Shown: piece after piece, positions 48,929 to 56,235 of the stretch | Numbering within the stretch: position 1 is the stretch's first letter | Layout: each line of letters starts with the position of its first letter | Assembly: GCA_035048485.1 (NCBI GenBank) | Contig: CM068583.1 | Coordinates: 61,524,806 to 61,588,805 of the forward strand | DNA: 64,000 bases | From: Pteria penguin | Lineage: Eukaryota; Mollusca; Bivalvia; Pterioida; Pteriidae | Direction: 5' to 3' | Program-made: the position numbers and the translations under genes | The notes under the pieces: model-generated | The model's database searches: none | What the model was told of the DNA's origin: nothing | The model's input: the letters and a program-made list of their open reading frames with translations, nothing else

Positions 48929-49441
48929 ATGAGTTCTTTATACAGTATGGAGCAGTTGTCCATTAGACTAAGGGAAATTTCCGAGAAACATAGATTGAAA
49001 GCAATAGAGTTGGTGGAGTTGGCGGACAAATTGGATGAAATTGCTAATGAAATTAGCAATCTAATCGAAAAGAAAAGAGAGGAAGAACAGAAAAAGGAGC
49101 CAAGAACAGTCAGGCAGGTGGTGACTTTAAGACCATTTAGCTGGAGGCCCAATCAACATCACGGCCCTCCGAACTACCCGCCACCCCCTCCACCACCACC
49201 GGCAAGACCACCACCACCGGAAAGACCACCACCACCGGCAGCGGCAGCACAACCAGCTCCTGTTCCTAGAGAAGATTGGGAGGCTGAAATTCTATCACAG
49301 CCTCCCGAACCTCCGTTCCAGCCGGAACTTTTGCACTTTACCTCCCGTCCTCTAGCAGCACTTTCTCGTGCTGCTAGAAGACGGGCACTGTCGTGCCCGG
49401 CGTGTGGCTCCCGCAATTGCGGGGTCACTGAGTTCTTTTAA
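48929..49441 (+). CDS. early proline-rich protein with coiled coil and C-terminal CxxC
   Basis: 170 residues, the only well-supported plus-strand gene of the element. Residues 1-60 form a charged helix with heptad-like Leu/Ile (SIRLREISEKHRLKAIELVE...), probably a coiled coil for self-association. Residues about 84-120 are almost pure Pro/Ala with PPPPPP runs of the kind that bind SH3, WW, EVH1 or profilin. The C-terminus RRRALSCPACGSRNC could bind one zinc ion. No family is recognised. It starts at the first ATG after TATAAAT, and the histone-type stem-loop lies 13 nt after the stop. The Gly-rich frame on the opposite strand is a shadow of the proline codons. Confidence 0.8.
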   Translation: MSSLYSMEQLSIRLREISEKHRLKAIELVELADKLDEIANEISNLIEKKREEEQKKEPRTVRQVVTLRPFSWRPNQHHGPPNYPPPPPPPPARPPPPERPPPPAAAAQPAPVPREDWEAEILSQPPEPPFQPELLHFTSRPLAALSRAARRRALSCPACGSRNCGVTEFF

Positions 49442-49454
49442 AGAACTAAAAAAC

Positions 49455-49490
49455 GGCCCTTTTTAGGGCCACCATATCTTAAGAAAAGTA
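49455..49490 (+). terminator. histone-type 3' processing signal behind the proline-rich early gene
   Basis: AAC then GGCCCTTTTTAGGGCC (49,455-49,470), then ACCATATCTTAAGAAAAGTA. The 16-mer fits the metazoan histone mRNA stem-loop consensus GGYYYTTYTHARRRCC at every position. The ACCA flank is the usual cleavage region, and AAGAAAAG at about +10 resembles the purine-rich histone downstream element. Metazoan histone mRNAs end this way without a poly(A) tail. No AATAAA is seen for this gene before the convergent gene. Confidence 0.7.
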
Positions 49491-49659
49491 GTCAAATGGT
49501 CGATGCAATACTACAAAATTGAAAAGTAACTCGAGGGTTGATGCAATAACAAAAACACGGTAAGTCTTATTTTATTATGAGTTTATTATGAATTTTATTT
49601 ACATAGCAATGGCAGAATGTTTATCATTATTATTTTACATATTTCGTCATACAAAATGT
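49491..49659. other. convergent intergenic region, polyadenylation signal for the minus gene
   Basis: GGTYGATGCAATA is repeated at about 49,499 and 49,537. On the minus strand AATAAA occurs at about 49,600, shortly after the stop of the 91-residue frame. Confidence 0.4.
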
Positions 49660-49935
49660 TTACACAGTCACTGGTCTTAATCTCATGAGTCTATCTTTCA
49701 CTCTATCGAAGCAGTCTTTGAATACATCGCTTCCGAATTTTCGACACAGATCTTTAGTAAAGAGTTCTAACACGTATAGTTTTGTTTCGGACACTCTTCC
49801 GTCTTTAAACATGGCGATCACTACTTCGTGATAGTCCCTCAAGTTTTTGATTTCGGATAACATTTCTCTCCATTGCGAACGTCTAAGGATGGTTAAAGAG
49901 AACCAAATCTGCCACTGTAGTAGTCTCGACAACAT
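49660..49935 (-). CDS. small early-region protein, 91 residues, unknown
   Basis: ATG at 49,935, stop at 49,660. Rich in Leu, Arg and aromatic residues in an amphipathic, likely all-helical pattern (SRLLQWQIWFSLTILRRSQW, then VLELFTKDLCRKF). No family is recognised. Only 38 bp separate it from the stop of the 212-residue gene upstream, so it may be a second cistron, a spliced C-terminal exon of that gene, or its frameshifted tail. Minus-strand AATAAA lies about 60 bp downstream. Confidence 0.5.
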   Translation of the reverse strand: MLSRLLQWQIWFSLTILRRSQWREMLSEIKNLRDYHEVVIAMFKDGRVSETKLYVLELFTKDLCRKFGSDVFKDCFDRVKDRLMRLRPVTV

Positions 49936-49973
49936 GACGGTAACTGATCGAGTTTCTATTACGACTCTGTCTT

Positions 49974-50612
49974 TTAAGAGAGCATTTTTTCGCCTCGATG
50001 TAAGGCTTCGTTATAGTTCCTACACTTCGGACAGATTTCTAACATGAGTTGATTTTGGTGATCTTCTTCCCCGATGCAATCGGGATGAACGGCGAAGTAT
50101 TCCACTCGGAACGGCGTATGGTCGTCGTCTTCCGAATCGGATAGTTCTTGATTTTGCGGTTTGCTCATAGTGACATCCTTTTCTTCTTGATTTTGCGGTT
50201 TGCTCATAGTGACATCCTTTTTTTCTTCTTCGTATCGATAGACTCTGTGCATGGCTATGATCGTCAAATCTTTCAAAGTCACGATCATTTCTTCCCAAGC
50301 ATCGTATACCAGATCGAATGCCTTGCGAGTGTTTTTGGTATTGAGACATTGTAGCAGTGCTTTCAAGTTCACGTTACGCTTTTCAGGTTCGAAGCGTATG
50401 AATAGATTCCACAACATCCTTTGAACGAGATCACTGGCACACTGGGTGTATACTTCTGCTGGCGACATATCATAGACGAACTGTAAATTGATCTTGAGGT
50501 CTCGAAGCCCCTGTCCTTTCAGTTCCTCATTCAAGGAATGTAACATGTTGGCGAATCTCTGTTTGGCAAGGTGAACGTGCTCCGGGTTTGGTCTGTCGAA
50601 CGAAGTATTCAT
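49974..50612 (-). CDS. early-region protein, 212 residues, unknown, with C-terminal CPKC
   Basis: ATG at 50,612, stop at 49,974. The N-terminal 130 residues look alpha-helical (EHVHLAKQRFANMLHSLNEE, LVQRMLWNLFIRF, AFDLVYDAWEEMIVTLKDL). Then come a 13-residue segment in two copies (KDVTMSKPQNQEE), an acidic stretch SDSEDDD, and a C-terminus with HPDC...ICPKC that may hold one zinc. No family is recognised. A minus-strand TATATAAAA lies about 40 bp upstream of the ATG, preceded by a cluster of TCAAGGTCA sites, so it has its own promoter. Expression timing is inferred as early from its position. Confidence 0.7.
   Translation of the reverse strand: MNTSFDRPNPEHVHLAKQRFANMLHSLNEELKGQGLRDLKINLQFVYDMSPAEVYTQCASDLVQRMLWNLFIRFEPEKRNVNLKALLQCLNTKNTRKAFDLVYDAWEEMIVTLKDLTIIAMHRVYRYEEEKKDVTMSKPQNQEEKDVTMSKPQNQELSDSEDDDHTPFRVEYFAVHPDCIGEEDHQNQLMLEICPKCRNYNEALHRGEKMLS
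50146..50223. repeat. 39-bp in-frame tandem duplication within the 212-residue gene
   Basis: TTCTTGATTTTGCGGTTTGC followed by TCATAGTGACATCCTTTT occurs twice back to back, adding 13 residues without breaking the frame. Confidence 0.85.
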
Positions 50613-50650
50613 GATGATTGATGATAATGACGAGTCTTGCTTTCTTTCCC

Positions 50651-50662
50651 TATTTTATATAT
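50651..50662 (-). promoter_or_regulatory. TATA box of the 212-residue gene
   Basis: Minus strand ATATATAAAATA, about 40 bp upstream of ATG 50,612. Confidence 0.65.
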
Positions 50663-50670
50663 CTGGTTTC

Positions 50671-50848
50671 GACCTTGAACTTGTACTTGATGACCTTGAC
50701 CTTGAACTTGGGTTTTTTTCAAAATAACCTTGAACTTGTACTGAAGGTTCTGGACTTTTGTTTTTTTTTTTTATTTAAATCAATTGACCTTGAACTTGGG
50801 TTTTTTCAAAATGACCTTGAACTTGTTCTATTCAATTAACCTTGTACT
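50671..50848 (-). promoter_or_regulatory. cluster of TCAAGGTCA (ERR/FTZ-F1-type) sites
   Basis: Plus strand TGACCTTGA at 50,691, 50,785 and 50,812, plus GACCTTGAAC at 50,671, CCTTGACCTTGAAC at 50,694, AACCTTGAAC at 50,727 and AACCTTGTAC at about 50,838. All point the same way, most followed by ACTTG. On the minus strand this is TCAAGGTCA, the extended half-site of ERR and FTZ-F1/SF-1 nuclear receptors, directly upstream of the TATA box. Confidence 0.7.
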
Positions 50849-50849
50849 T

Positions 50850-51166
50850 GAGACAAACAAGAAGAATATGTTTTGAATCAATTTATTGTCCCGCTAACAC
50901 AACGTAAAGAACAAGGATTAGGACCGTCCCTTTGTTCTTCACTTACAATGCATATGTACAATCAAATATCTGTCTCACTACTTTGTTTAAACTCTGCCAT
51001 TACGGCTCGGAGCGATGTCTCCATCGTCCAAGTTTGGTCATTTCGGATACTCGACAAATATTTTTGTTTGTTTTATACATGATATCATACATAATTTGTG
51101 ATTGTTTGATATATACATTTTGACATAATTTGATATATACATTTTGACATAATATCATACATAATA
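50850..51166. other. intergenic region between early and late blocks
   Basis: AT-rich with repeats of TGATATATACATTTTGACATAA and ATATCATACATA (51,108-51,176). A 20-codon minus-strand frame at 51,024-50,962 (METSLRAVM...) follows another readable stretch without a start and is too short to call. Confidence 0.4.
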
Positions 51167-51400
51167 TCATACATAGTTAAGCAAAGCTAAACCTACAATG
51201 AACAATTGAATGGCTAAAATCATGAGTATGAAAGAAGTCAAGTCAAGGCAGACGTCACAGCAGCGGCGGGATGTACGAGATTCGGCGCTTTCCGACACAA
51301 GCAAGTCTGTTTCTTCATCGTTAAAGGTCTGGGTTTTCTCGGGATCACGTTCTCTCGATACCATTGGTAAATGAAACGATCGTTGTCTTCTTTCTTCCAT
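51167..51400 (-). CDS. possible C-tail-anchored membrane protein overlapping the protease gene
   Basis: A 77-residue frame begins at an ATG inside the protease gene in another frame. It has a charged N-terminal part (EERRQRSFH, SRERDPEKTQ), then RTSRRCCDVC, then a strongly hydrophobic segment (LTSFILMILAIQLFIVGLAL, residues about 54-74) and a short NYV end. It runs 71 bp past the protease stop. A single terminal membrane segment after basic and Cys residues (possible palmitoylation) is plausible for a viral membrane protein. The same frame is open further upstream, so the start is uncertain. It could be chance. Confidence 0.45.
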   Translation of the reverse strand: MEERRQRSFHLPMVSRERDPEKTQTFNDEETDLLVSESAESRTSRRCCDVCLDLTSFILMILAIQLFIVGLALLNYV

Positions 51401-51840
51401 GTCGTCTTGGACGGGATCGGTAGGTGATACGACATCAGCCAACGCATCATATCCGATCTGGGTACCTTTCGACTTCTGTGGTGTAGGTAATAGATACAGT
51501 AATGTCCGCACACGGGGGTATCCCAACTTTGATAAGGTACGGTATTGTAGACTAGGCTTCGACTTTTGGATCGCATGAAACGTACGATATCGCCATACGC
51601 CCATGGTGGTAATCCGTAGGAATCGAAATATTCGGCTATCCCGTCCTCTCCGAAGTGAACACACACCCAATGTTCTCCCGGTTTATCGGCCTCGTCCGTG
51701 TTGATGACGAAAGATCGTCCGTCACTTCCAATCGGTAAGGCGTCCCGAGGATACACGCCTCCAAAATGAGGACTCACGTATGGATCGCGAGACAGAATAT
51801 CGTACAGTTGATGAGTATCCAGGGCTTTAATAGTCGACAT
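51238..51840 (-). CDS. pro: adenain-type cysteine protease
   Basis: About 200 residues if started at ATG 51,840; an in-frame ATG at 51,888 would add 16. Adenovirus-protease family (C5): GGVYPRDALP near the N-terminus, catalytic His in GEHWVC (about 57), Asp in YFDSYGLPP (about 73), oxyanion Gln in YQSWDT (about 104) and Cys in PVCGHYC (about 111). In adenoviruses this enzyme cleaves capsid and core precursors during virion maturation. A similar role is expected for the structural proteins just upstream. The shorter start fits the family better and overlaps the capsid gene's end by 14 bp; the longer one by 62 bp. All catalytic residues are intact. Confidence 0.92.
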   Translation of the reverse strand: MSTIKALDTHQLYDILSRDPYVSPHFGGVYPRDALPIGSDGRSFVINTDEADKPGEHWVCVHFGEDGIAEYFDSYGLPPWAYGDIVRFMRSKSRSLVYNTVPYQSWDTPVCGHYCIYYLHHRSRKVPRSDMMRWLMSYHLPIPSKTTWKKEDNDRFIYQWYRENVIPRKPRPLTMKKQTCLCRKAPNLVHPAAAVTSALT

Positions 51841-53158
51841 CGATTTCCCTCTGTTTGTTGATTTGTATGACGTTGTCGAATTCTGCATACACGATGCAAT
51901 TGATGACGGTCGGTAACGCTGTACCGAACTGAAGTTCGATGCGCATGTTACCCGTTTTTACCATGTGAAATTTATCGGCCACGTGTCCGTTCTGGTCCGT
52001 GGTGAAGTCGAATCCCCAAATGGCGAAACCGCTCTTGTATTCCTGGTAGGATATGTCTGGAGCCCAATCGTCACCGATCCTTCCCAGGGATTGGTACAAG
52101 GACATGTAAGAACGCAGGTATAGATTGTCTTCAAAGTTAGGTTCGTAGGGTTTGGTGTGTTGGACGTCTCCGTTCAGACTGATTTCTATTTTCTCCAGAT
52201 CGAAGTTTCCGAAATCGAACGGGTTCCGATTCAAAGCTCCGTTGTAGCCTGCATTTTTCGTCATGCAAAAGAATACCCGTTTGGGTAACTGTCCGGAAAA
52301 CACGTTGTCCGTGATCTTCGAACGAGTGCCCTGCGGAATGGTAAAGGATTTCACTTCCACGCGTCTTATGGGGTATTTGGCCGTCGTGGTGTTCAACATC
52401 TGATTGACTCCTAACAGCGCATTTGGCATGAGTCTCACTTTACGCACGAATAACATCATCTGTTCGATGTGAATGTTACCGTCCTCGTTTCCCATCAGAC
52501 AAAACGACGTACGAGCCCTGTTGAATCTCAAGCGGACGTCCACGCCGTTGACGATGAAATTCCCTTGTTGAAACATGTCCAGATGTATGCGATCGTACAA
52601 TTCCAACCATTTACTTTCTTCGATCTTCTTGTGACGTTGGATCAGACCGCTGTTGTAGCCGGCGGCAGTCTTGTCGTCCTCGTACGGGTTGACGGCATTC
52701 ATGCGTCCAGCTTGATCCGTGAACCACAAGTCGGTACTACTGATCTGTTTCCTGAGGGTCTCGGGAGTGTACGAGAGTAAAGTCTCCAAATAAGCTCGAT
52801 ACGGATACGTGTCGGTGCTCGGGGTGATGGTCTTGCCGTTCATGGACATGTCGATCTGCGAAAACATGCTGTGCATGATGTTGTTGACGGGAGTGACCTG
52901 CGTGTCGGCGCCTAAATCCGTTCCGTCCGCTTTCGTGACCTTGATTTTCATGTAGACGAAAGTCTGAGAAAGATCTAAAAAGTCCTCCCCGTGTCCCTTG
53001 ATATCGAATTCGATCGGTGCCGTCGGATTTCGATTGTCGATGGAACTCACGGGATAAAATTCTTCCCATTGGGCTTTCTCCAACACCGTCATGGTTTGTG
53101 GAACTCGATTCAACTGTAAGCCCTCCGTCGAACACTCGCATGATTCTCTGTGCATCAT
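51827..53158 (-). CDS. putative major capsid protein (double jelly-roll type)
   Basis: 443 residues from ATG 53,158. The segment PIEFDIKGHGEDFLDLSQTF with VYMKIKVTK is the most conserved region of a family found next to Polinton/adintovirus protease and ATPase genes. Members have been annotated only as uncharacterized F54H12.2-like proteins and are taken to be the hexon-like capsid protein. Later features are MHSMFSQIDMSMNGKTI, a Trp/Phe-rich core and a C-terminal beta-rich part. The double jelly-roll fold cannot be verified by eye, and the length is at the short end for Polinton capsid proteins. Its place between the core-like protein and the protease is standard for the element class. Confidence 0.75.
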   Translation of the reverse strand: MMHRESCECSTEGLQLNRVPQTMTVLEKAQWEEFYPVSSIDNRNPTAPIEFDIKGHGEDFLDLSQTFVYMKIKVTKADGTDLGADTQVTPVNNIMHSMFSQIDMSMNGKTITPSTDTYPYRAYLETLLSYTPETLRKQISSTDLWFTDQAGRMNAVNPYEDDKTAAGYNSGLIQRHKKIEESKWLELYDRIHLDMFQQGNFIVNGVDVRLRFNRARTSFCLMGNEDGNIHIEQMMLFVRKVRLMPNALLGVNQMLNTTTAKYPIRRVEVKSFTIPQGTRSKITDNVFSGQLPKRVFFCMTKNAGYNGALNRNPFDFGNFDLEKIEISLNGDVQHTKPYEPNFEDNLYLRSYMSLYQSLGRIGDDWAPDISYQEYKSGFAIWGFDFTTDQNGHVADKFHMVKTGNMRIELQFGTALPTVINCIVYAEFDNVIQINKQREIDVDY

Positions 53159-53159
53159 C

Positions 53160-53855
53160 TTAATCGAATATGTCTATCGATCTTCTCTTGATGGATCTCA
53201 GCCTTTTCTTGGCAGATTTCAGTTTTCTCTGGATTGGTCCGGCGGGTAGTAGCACACCCAACTTTCTTCTGACACGTCCTTTTCCAGACTGACGTTTCTT
53301 TCCGACAGCTCTTCTTTTTATGGGAGCCCGGGGTCCCACGGCGCCTGCTTTCTTGACCGGATTTGCACGTTTGACTCCTGCCGTGGTGGGAGTTCGTTTG
53401 ACGGGATTATGACGTTTGACGACTTCTGCGAGAGCTCGTCTGACGCCTTCCTCGGTCGGTCTGGCTCTCTTGGGTTCCGGCATCACTACGCTGGTGAATA
53501 CGTCGGAAGGTGCCGACGACAGAATGTTGCTAGCCGTTTCTCTGCCGTGATGTAAAAAAGCATCTTTCCAGTTTCTTTTCCGATTCACGATGTCTAGTCC
53601 CGCGTTGAGTGCTCCTTTCAATACTTTCTTTCCCCCTTTTTTGAGAAAGGACAAGGCTATATCTTTAAATCCCGATCCCGTCTGGCCTCTTCTTCGTCGT
53701 CCTCGACCTCCTTGTCCCATGAGTGCGGGTAAAATCGCTGGTAAGACCGACTGAGCTATCGACATTCCGGGTCCCATCATCATTTTGGCTCCCAGTCCTA
53801 TCAGGGGACCCAAGCCCCGACCTCTCTGACGGGCCACCCCTCGATGAACGATCAT
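53160..53855 (-). CDS. basic core-like virion protein
   Basis: 231 residues, ATG 53,855, extremely rich in Arg, Lys and Gly. The N-terminal 60 residues have hydrophobic helical stretches (GLGAKMMMGPG, LPAILPALMGQ) and then GRGRRRRGQ. Next comes GSGFKDIALSFLKKGGKKVL, reminiscent of the amphipathic or hydrophobic segments of adenoviral pVI/pX-like proteins. The C-terminal half is a chain of basic blocks (VKRTPTTAGVKRANPVKKAG, RRAVGKKRQSGKGRVRRK). Expected role: condensing DNA or linking genome and capsid. GxGG/GxGF sites could be protease targets. It starts 3 bp after the penton-like gene's stop and ends 1 bp before the capsid gene, so the block is likely co-expressed. Confidence 0.75.
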   Translation of the reverse strand: MIVHRGVARQRGRGLGPLIGLGAKMMMGPGMSIAQSVLPAILPALMGQGGRGRRRRGQTGSGFKDIALSFLKKGGKKVLKGALNAGLDIVNRKRNWKDAFLHHGRETASNILSSAPSDVFTSVVMPEPKRARPTEEGVRRALAEVVKRHNPVKRTPTTAGVKRANPVKKAGAVGPRAPIKRRAVGKKRQSGKGRVRRKLGVLLPAGPIQRKLKSAKKRLRSIKRRSIDIFD

Positions 53856-53858
53856 GGT

Positions 53859-54827
53859 TTAAATGTAGCGCTTGTGACGAAAATGTAGTTTCACGATGAC
53901 TTTGCCGTTGAAGAATGATACTCGTTCCCCCAATCCGTCGTATATATGGATGTCCAAGGTATCGAAGTGGGTTTTGGCCAGAGGTATGTATTCCACCAGG
54001 CGCGGTTCCCAATGTCCGTGCGAGTTTGCATCGGTGTCGACCCTTTGTTGTTTGAAAGGTACTATGCGTAAGAGCTGTAGGTTCTTGGATCCGACGATCT
54101 GTGATCGCGTGATGTTGTTATACAGGTACAGGGCACTCATTCCTATGTAGAGATCCGGAGTCACTACGCCGTAAGTCGTCTTGGTCATCCACGAGGGATC
54201 CGAATCGATCGTGAATCCCAACATGTGCGACAGAGCCGGACATAATCGGACGGGATAGATGTATTTGGTACCGTGATCGGGTCCCGTGACCAACAACTGT
54301 ACTCGATTGAAGGTCTTCAAATACTCGAACTTCAGCTCTCTGAAATCGGTCTCGTTTTCGTCTGCCAACCCTTTCAAGATGCTTCCGAATCCGTGTTTAA
54401 GTACGTGATTCAATTCTGCCAATACTCCTTCGATGGAACTGTAAAATCCCGTCATGATTTCGACTCGGTAGGTCACGCCCACGATGGGGATGCTGAAACT
54501 GGGGTGGGCGATGGGAACACGTATGTCGGGACGGTCGGCGGCACTGAACGGTAAGCTGTTGGTGAGCTTTTCAATCTTGAAACGTTCGGAAGGACTCGGT
54601 GTCACGGATCTTCCTCGAAAGTAACTGGGTACGATGATCTCCATGTAGTTGCCTCCCTCTTTGACGTTTTCCACGGTGGTGGGATAGACGATCTCGCTCA
54701 ATCCTACTTCCCATTCCCCGTCGTCTAAGTCCATCATCTGAGGTAAGTGTGTACGGAAAGAAGACAGGGTGTTATTCGGAAAGGTTTCCAAAGATCCATC
54801 GCTGGGTAATGTCATGTAGAAACTCAT
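53859..54827 (-). CDS. putative penton/minor structural protein
   Basis: 322 residues. The true start is ATG 54,827; the open frame extends to a TTG at 54,959. MSFYMTLPSDGSLETFPNNT and EWEVGLSEIVYP open the protein, which is typical of a widespread Polinton-associated structural family. The C-terminal end (RIVPF...VEYIPLAKTHFDTLDIHIYD and GKVIVKLHFR) is beta-rich and also conserved. Whether this is the single jelly-roll penton or another minor capsid/fibre-like protein cannot be settled by eye. The start overlaps the previous stop as ATGA, which supports translation coupling or at least very tight packing. Confidence 0.7.
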   Translation of the reverse strand: MSFYMTLPSDGSLETFPNNTLSSFRTHLPQMMDLDDGEWEVGLSEIVYPTTVENVKEGGNYMEIIVPSYFRGRSVTPSPSERFKIEKLTNSLPFSAADRPDIRVPIAHPSFSIPIVGVTYRVEIMTGFYSSIEGVLAELNHVLKHGFGSILKGLADENETDFRELKFEYLKTFNRVQLLVTGPDHGTKYIYPVRLCPALSHMLGFTIDSDPSWMTKTTYGVVTPDLYIGMSALYLYNNITRSQIVGSKNLQLLRIVPFKQQRVDTDANSHGHWEPRLVEYIPLAKTHFDTLDIHIYDGLGERVSFFNGKVIVKLHFRHKRYI

Positions 54828-55138
54828 GTTGACGTCTTCTCCAGTCGCGATCGCACCCAATTTGATTGTTTCATCTTGGGACTGGGCATTATATACCCCA
54901 AACTTCCGCTCAGCATCACCATCCAAAATTCTCTGTTGTCTTGTCCCAAAGCCAGACAAATGATGCCCGCCAAGATGACCGTCATCGCCACGAACGCTTG
55001 GGTGAAAAATACGATCTCGCTTCTAGGTACCGCTTCGCCACACCACTTCCATGAACGTACGATGTTGTTGTTGTTGTTGATAGGTGGTATCGGACTCTCC
55101 TCTACGTCAATGCGATGAGGTTCTGATGAGGAATCCAT
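54824..55138 (-). CDS. small two-helix membrane protein
   Basis: 104 residues from ATG 55,138; the upstream extension begins only at GTG. A polar N-terminus with NNNNN is followed by two hydrophobic segments, IVFFTQAFVAMTVILAGIIC (about 47-66) and FWMVMLSGSLGYIMP (about 76-90). The motif GYIMPSPK is the conserved end of a small membrane protein that recurs beside structural genes in Polinton/adinto-like elements (my recollection of the family; function unknown). It overlaps the integrase C-terminus by 37 bp in another frame and the next gene by ATGA. Confidence 0.7.
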   Translation of the reverse strand: MDSSSEPHRIDVEESPIPPINNNNNIVRSWKWCGEAVPRSEIVFFTQAFVAMTVILAGIICLALGQDNREFWMVMLSGSLGYIMPSPKMKQSNWVRSRLEKTST

Positions 55139-56235
55139 GAATCGAAACTGGGTGGATAACCTTTCCACCTGACTAACGCTTCTCGAATGACGCGATTCTT
55201 TCCGACGCGGCGTTTTCTAGTTTCGATCACCTTTTCGACTTCGTAGACGTCGTCCGACTTGATCACTTTCTGAAGTTCGCTTTCGTAAAACGTTCCTTCC
55301 AACTGTTCGCCGTGATCGTCTTCGAGGACGTAGACGTACGGATAACGCCCCGTTACTCGACGTTTGATGGTAAAGAGTTCCGTCGTCCAATTCGGTAAGT
55401 ATCCCTTGGTAAACACGTGCTTGACTTTACTGATGCGCACTCGATCTCCGACTTTGAACTTGGGTGGTTTCCCTTTTTTAGGTCCGAGGTTCTCGTAAGC
55501 GTATTGCCACACGTCGATGACGTTAGAGGGATTCACGTCGGCCGGTGCCCGTCCGATGGTCGAGTGACGGGCTGTGTTGTAACTCTTCACGAATCTAGGT
55601 AAGACGTCTACGTATCGTCGCGTTCGCTTGTGAGTGAAATATTTCCACATGCGTGCTTTCAAAGTCCTTTGAAATCGTTCCACCACGCTGGCTTTCGTAT
55701 CGGTGTTGTTCGTGGTAAAGAAGTGAATGTCTCGTTCTTTTAACATGCGTTGAAAATCCTTGTTTAAAAATTCTTTGCCCTTATCCGTTTGAAAACGTCT
55801 CGGATGTCGGGACTTGGCTCTTTTCAAGATGTTTAGAAATCCTCGGATCATTTCCTTTCCAGTTTTGTTTTTCAGAGGTTCTACCCAGGCATACTTGGAA
55901 AACACGTCGATGACGCACAAGAGAAACGTCATCCCGTCGTTGTCGTCTTTGAGGTTGGACACGTCTGCTAGATCGGCTTGCCACTGTTCGTCCATGGTGG
56001 TCACCACGGTACGATTGCGTGGAAATCTACGTCTGATGGGTTTGTGAAGCGTATATGTCGATTGCTCTCTCAACCATTCTTCTACGTCTTCTTTCTTGAA
56101 CTTTAAGGAAACGGGTGCTAAACGTTTGGCTTGTCGGTACAGGCGTCGAACTCCTCCATATCCACCAGGTTGTCCCGGATCGTAAAAGATGTCGCGTAAT
56201 AGATCGGATAAGATTAACTGCTTCCGCCTAGCCAT
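55102..56235 (-). CDS. int: retroviral-type integrase with C-terminal chromodomain
   Basis: 377 residues, ATG 56,235. Residues about 20-70 form an N-terminal helical region. The RNase H-like catalytic core spans about 80-240 with the DDE triad D88 (WQADLADV), D151 (FQTDKGKEF) and E186 (SVVERFQRT). An SH3-like DNA-binding part follows (FKVGDRVRI, about 260). The end is a chromodomain, about 328-375 (YEVEKVIETRK, VRWKGYPPSFDSW). It would cut and join the element's linear ends into host DNA; Polintons make 6-bp target duplications. Chromodomains in integrases can steer insertion to histone marks. All catalytic residues are present. The start overlaps the upstream gene by 22 bp. Confidence 0.95.
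   Translation of the reverse strand: MARRKQLILSDLLRDIFYDPGQPGGYGGVRRLYRQAKRLAPVSLKFKKEDVEEWLREQSTYTLHKPIRRRFPRNRTVVTTMDEQWQADLADVSNLKDDNDGMTFLLCVIDVFSKYAWVEPLKNKTGKEMIRGFLNILKRAKSRHPRRFQTDKGKEFLNKDFQRMLKERDIHFFTTNNTDTKASVVERFQRTLKARMWKYFTHKRTRRYVDVLPRFVKSYNTARHSTIGRAPADVNPSNVIDVWQYAYENLGPKKGKPPKFKVGDRVRISKVKHVFTKGYLPNWTTELFTIKRRVTGRYPYVYVLEDDHGEQLEGTFYESELQKVIKSDDVYEVEKVIETRKRRVGKNRVIREALVRWKGYPPSFDSWIPHQNLIALT

Noticed and set aside
49174..49428. Glycine-rich protein on the minus strand
   Set aside because: Antisense of the proline codons of the 170-residue early protein.
49455..49470. Bacterial rho-independent terminator
   Set aside because: The context is a eukaryotic virus-like element, and the loop, ACCA flank and purine tract fit a histone-type signal better than a GC hairpin followed by a T run.
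50962..51024. 20-codon minus-strand micro-gene
   Set aside because: Too short, no promoter or conserved motif; mentioned only as part of the intergenic region.
54828..54959. TTG-initiated extension of the penton-like protein
   Set aside because: The family begins at MSFYMTLPS-like sequence, and ATG 54,827 overlaps the upstream stop as ATGA.
55102..56235. Retrovirus or LTR retrotransposon, because of the integrase and chromodomain
   Set aside because: No reverse transcriptase, protease-RT order or LTRs nearby. The neighbours are DNA polymerase B, packaging ATPase and adenain, which define Polinton-type elements.
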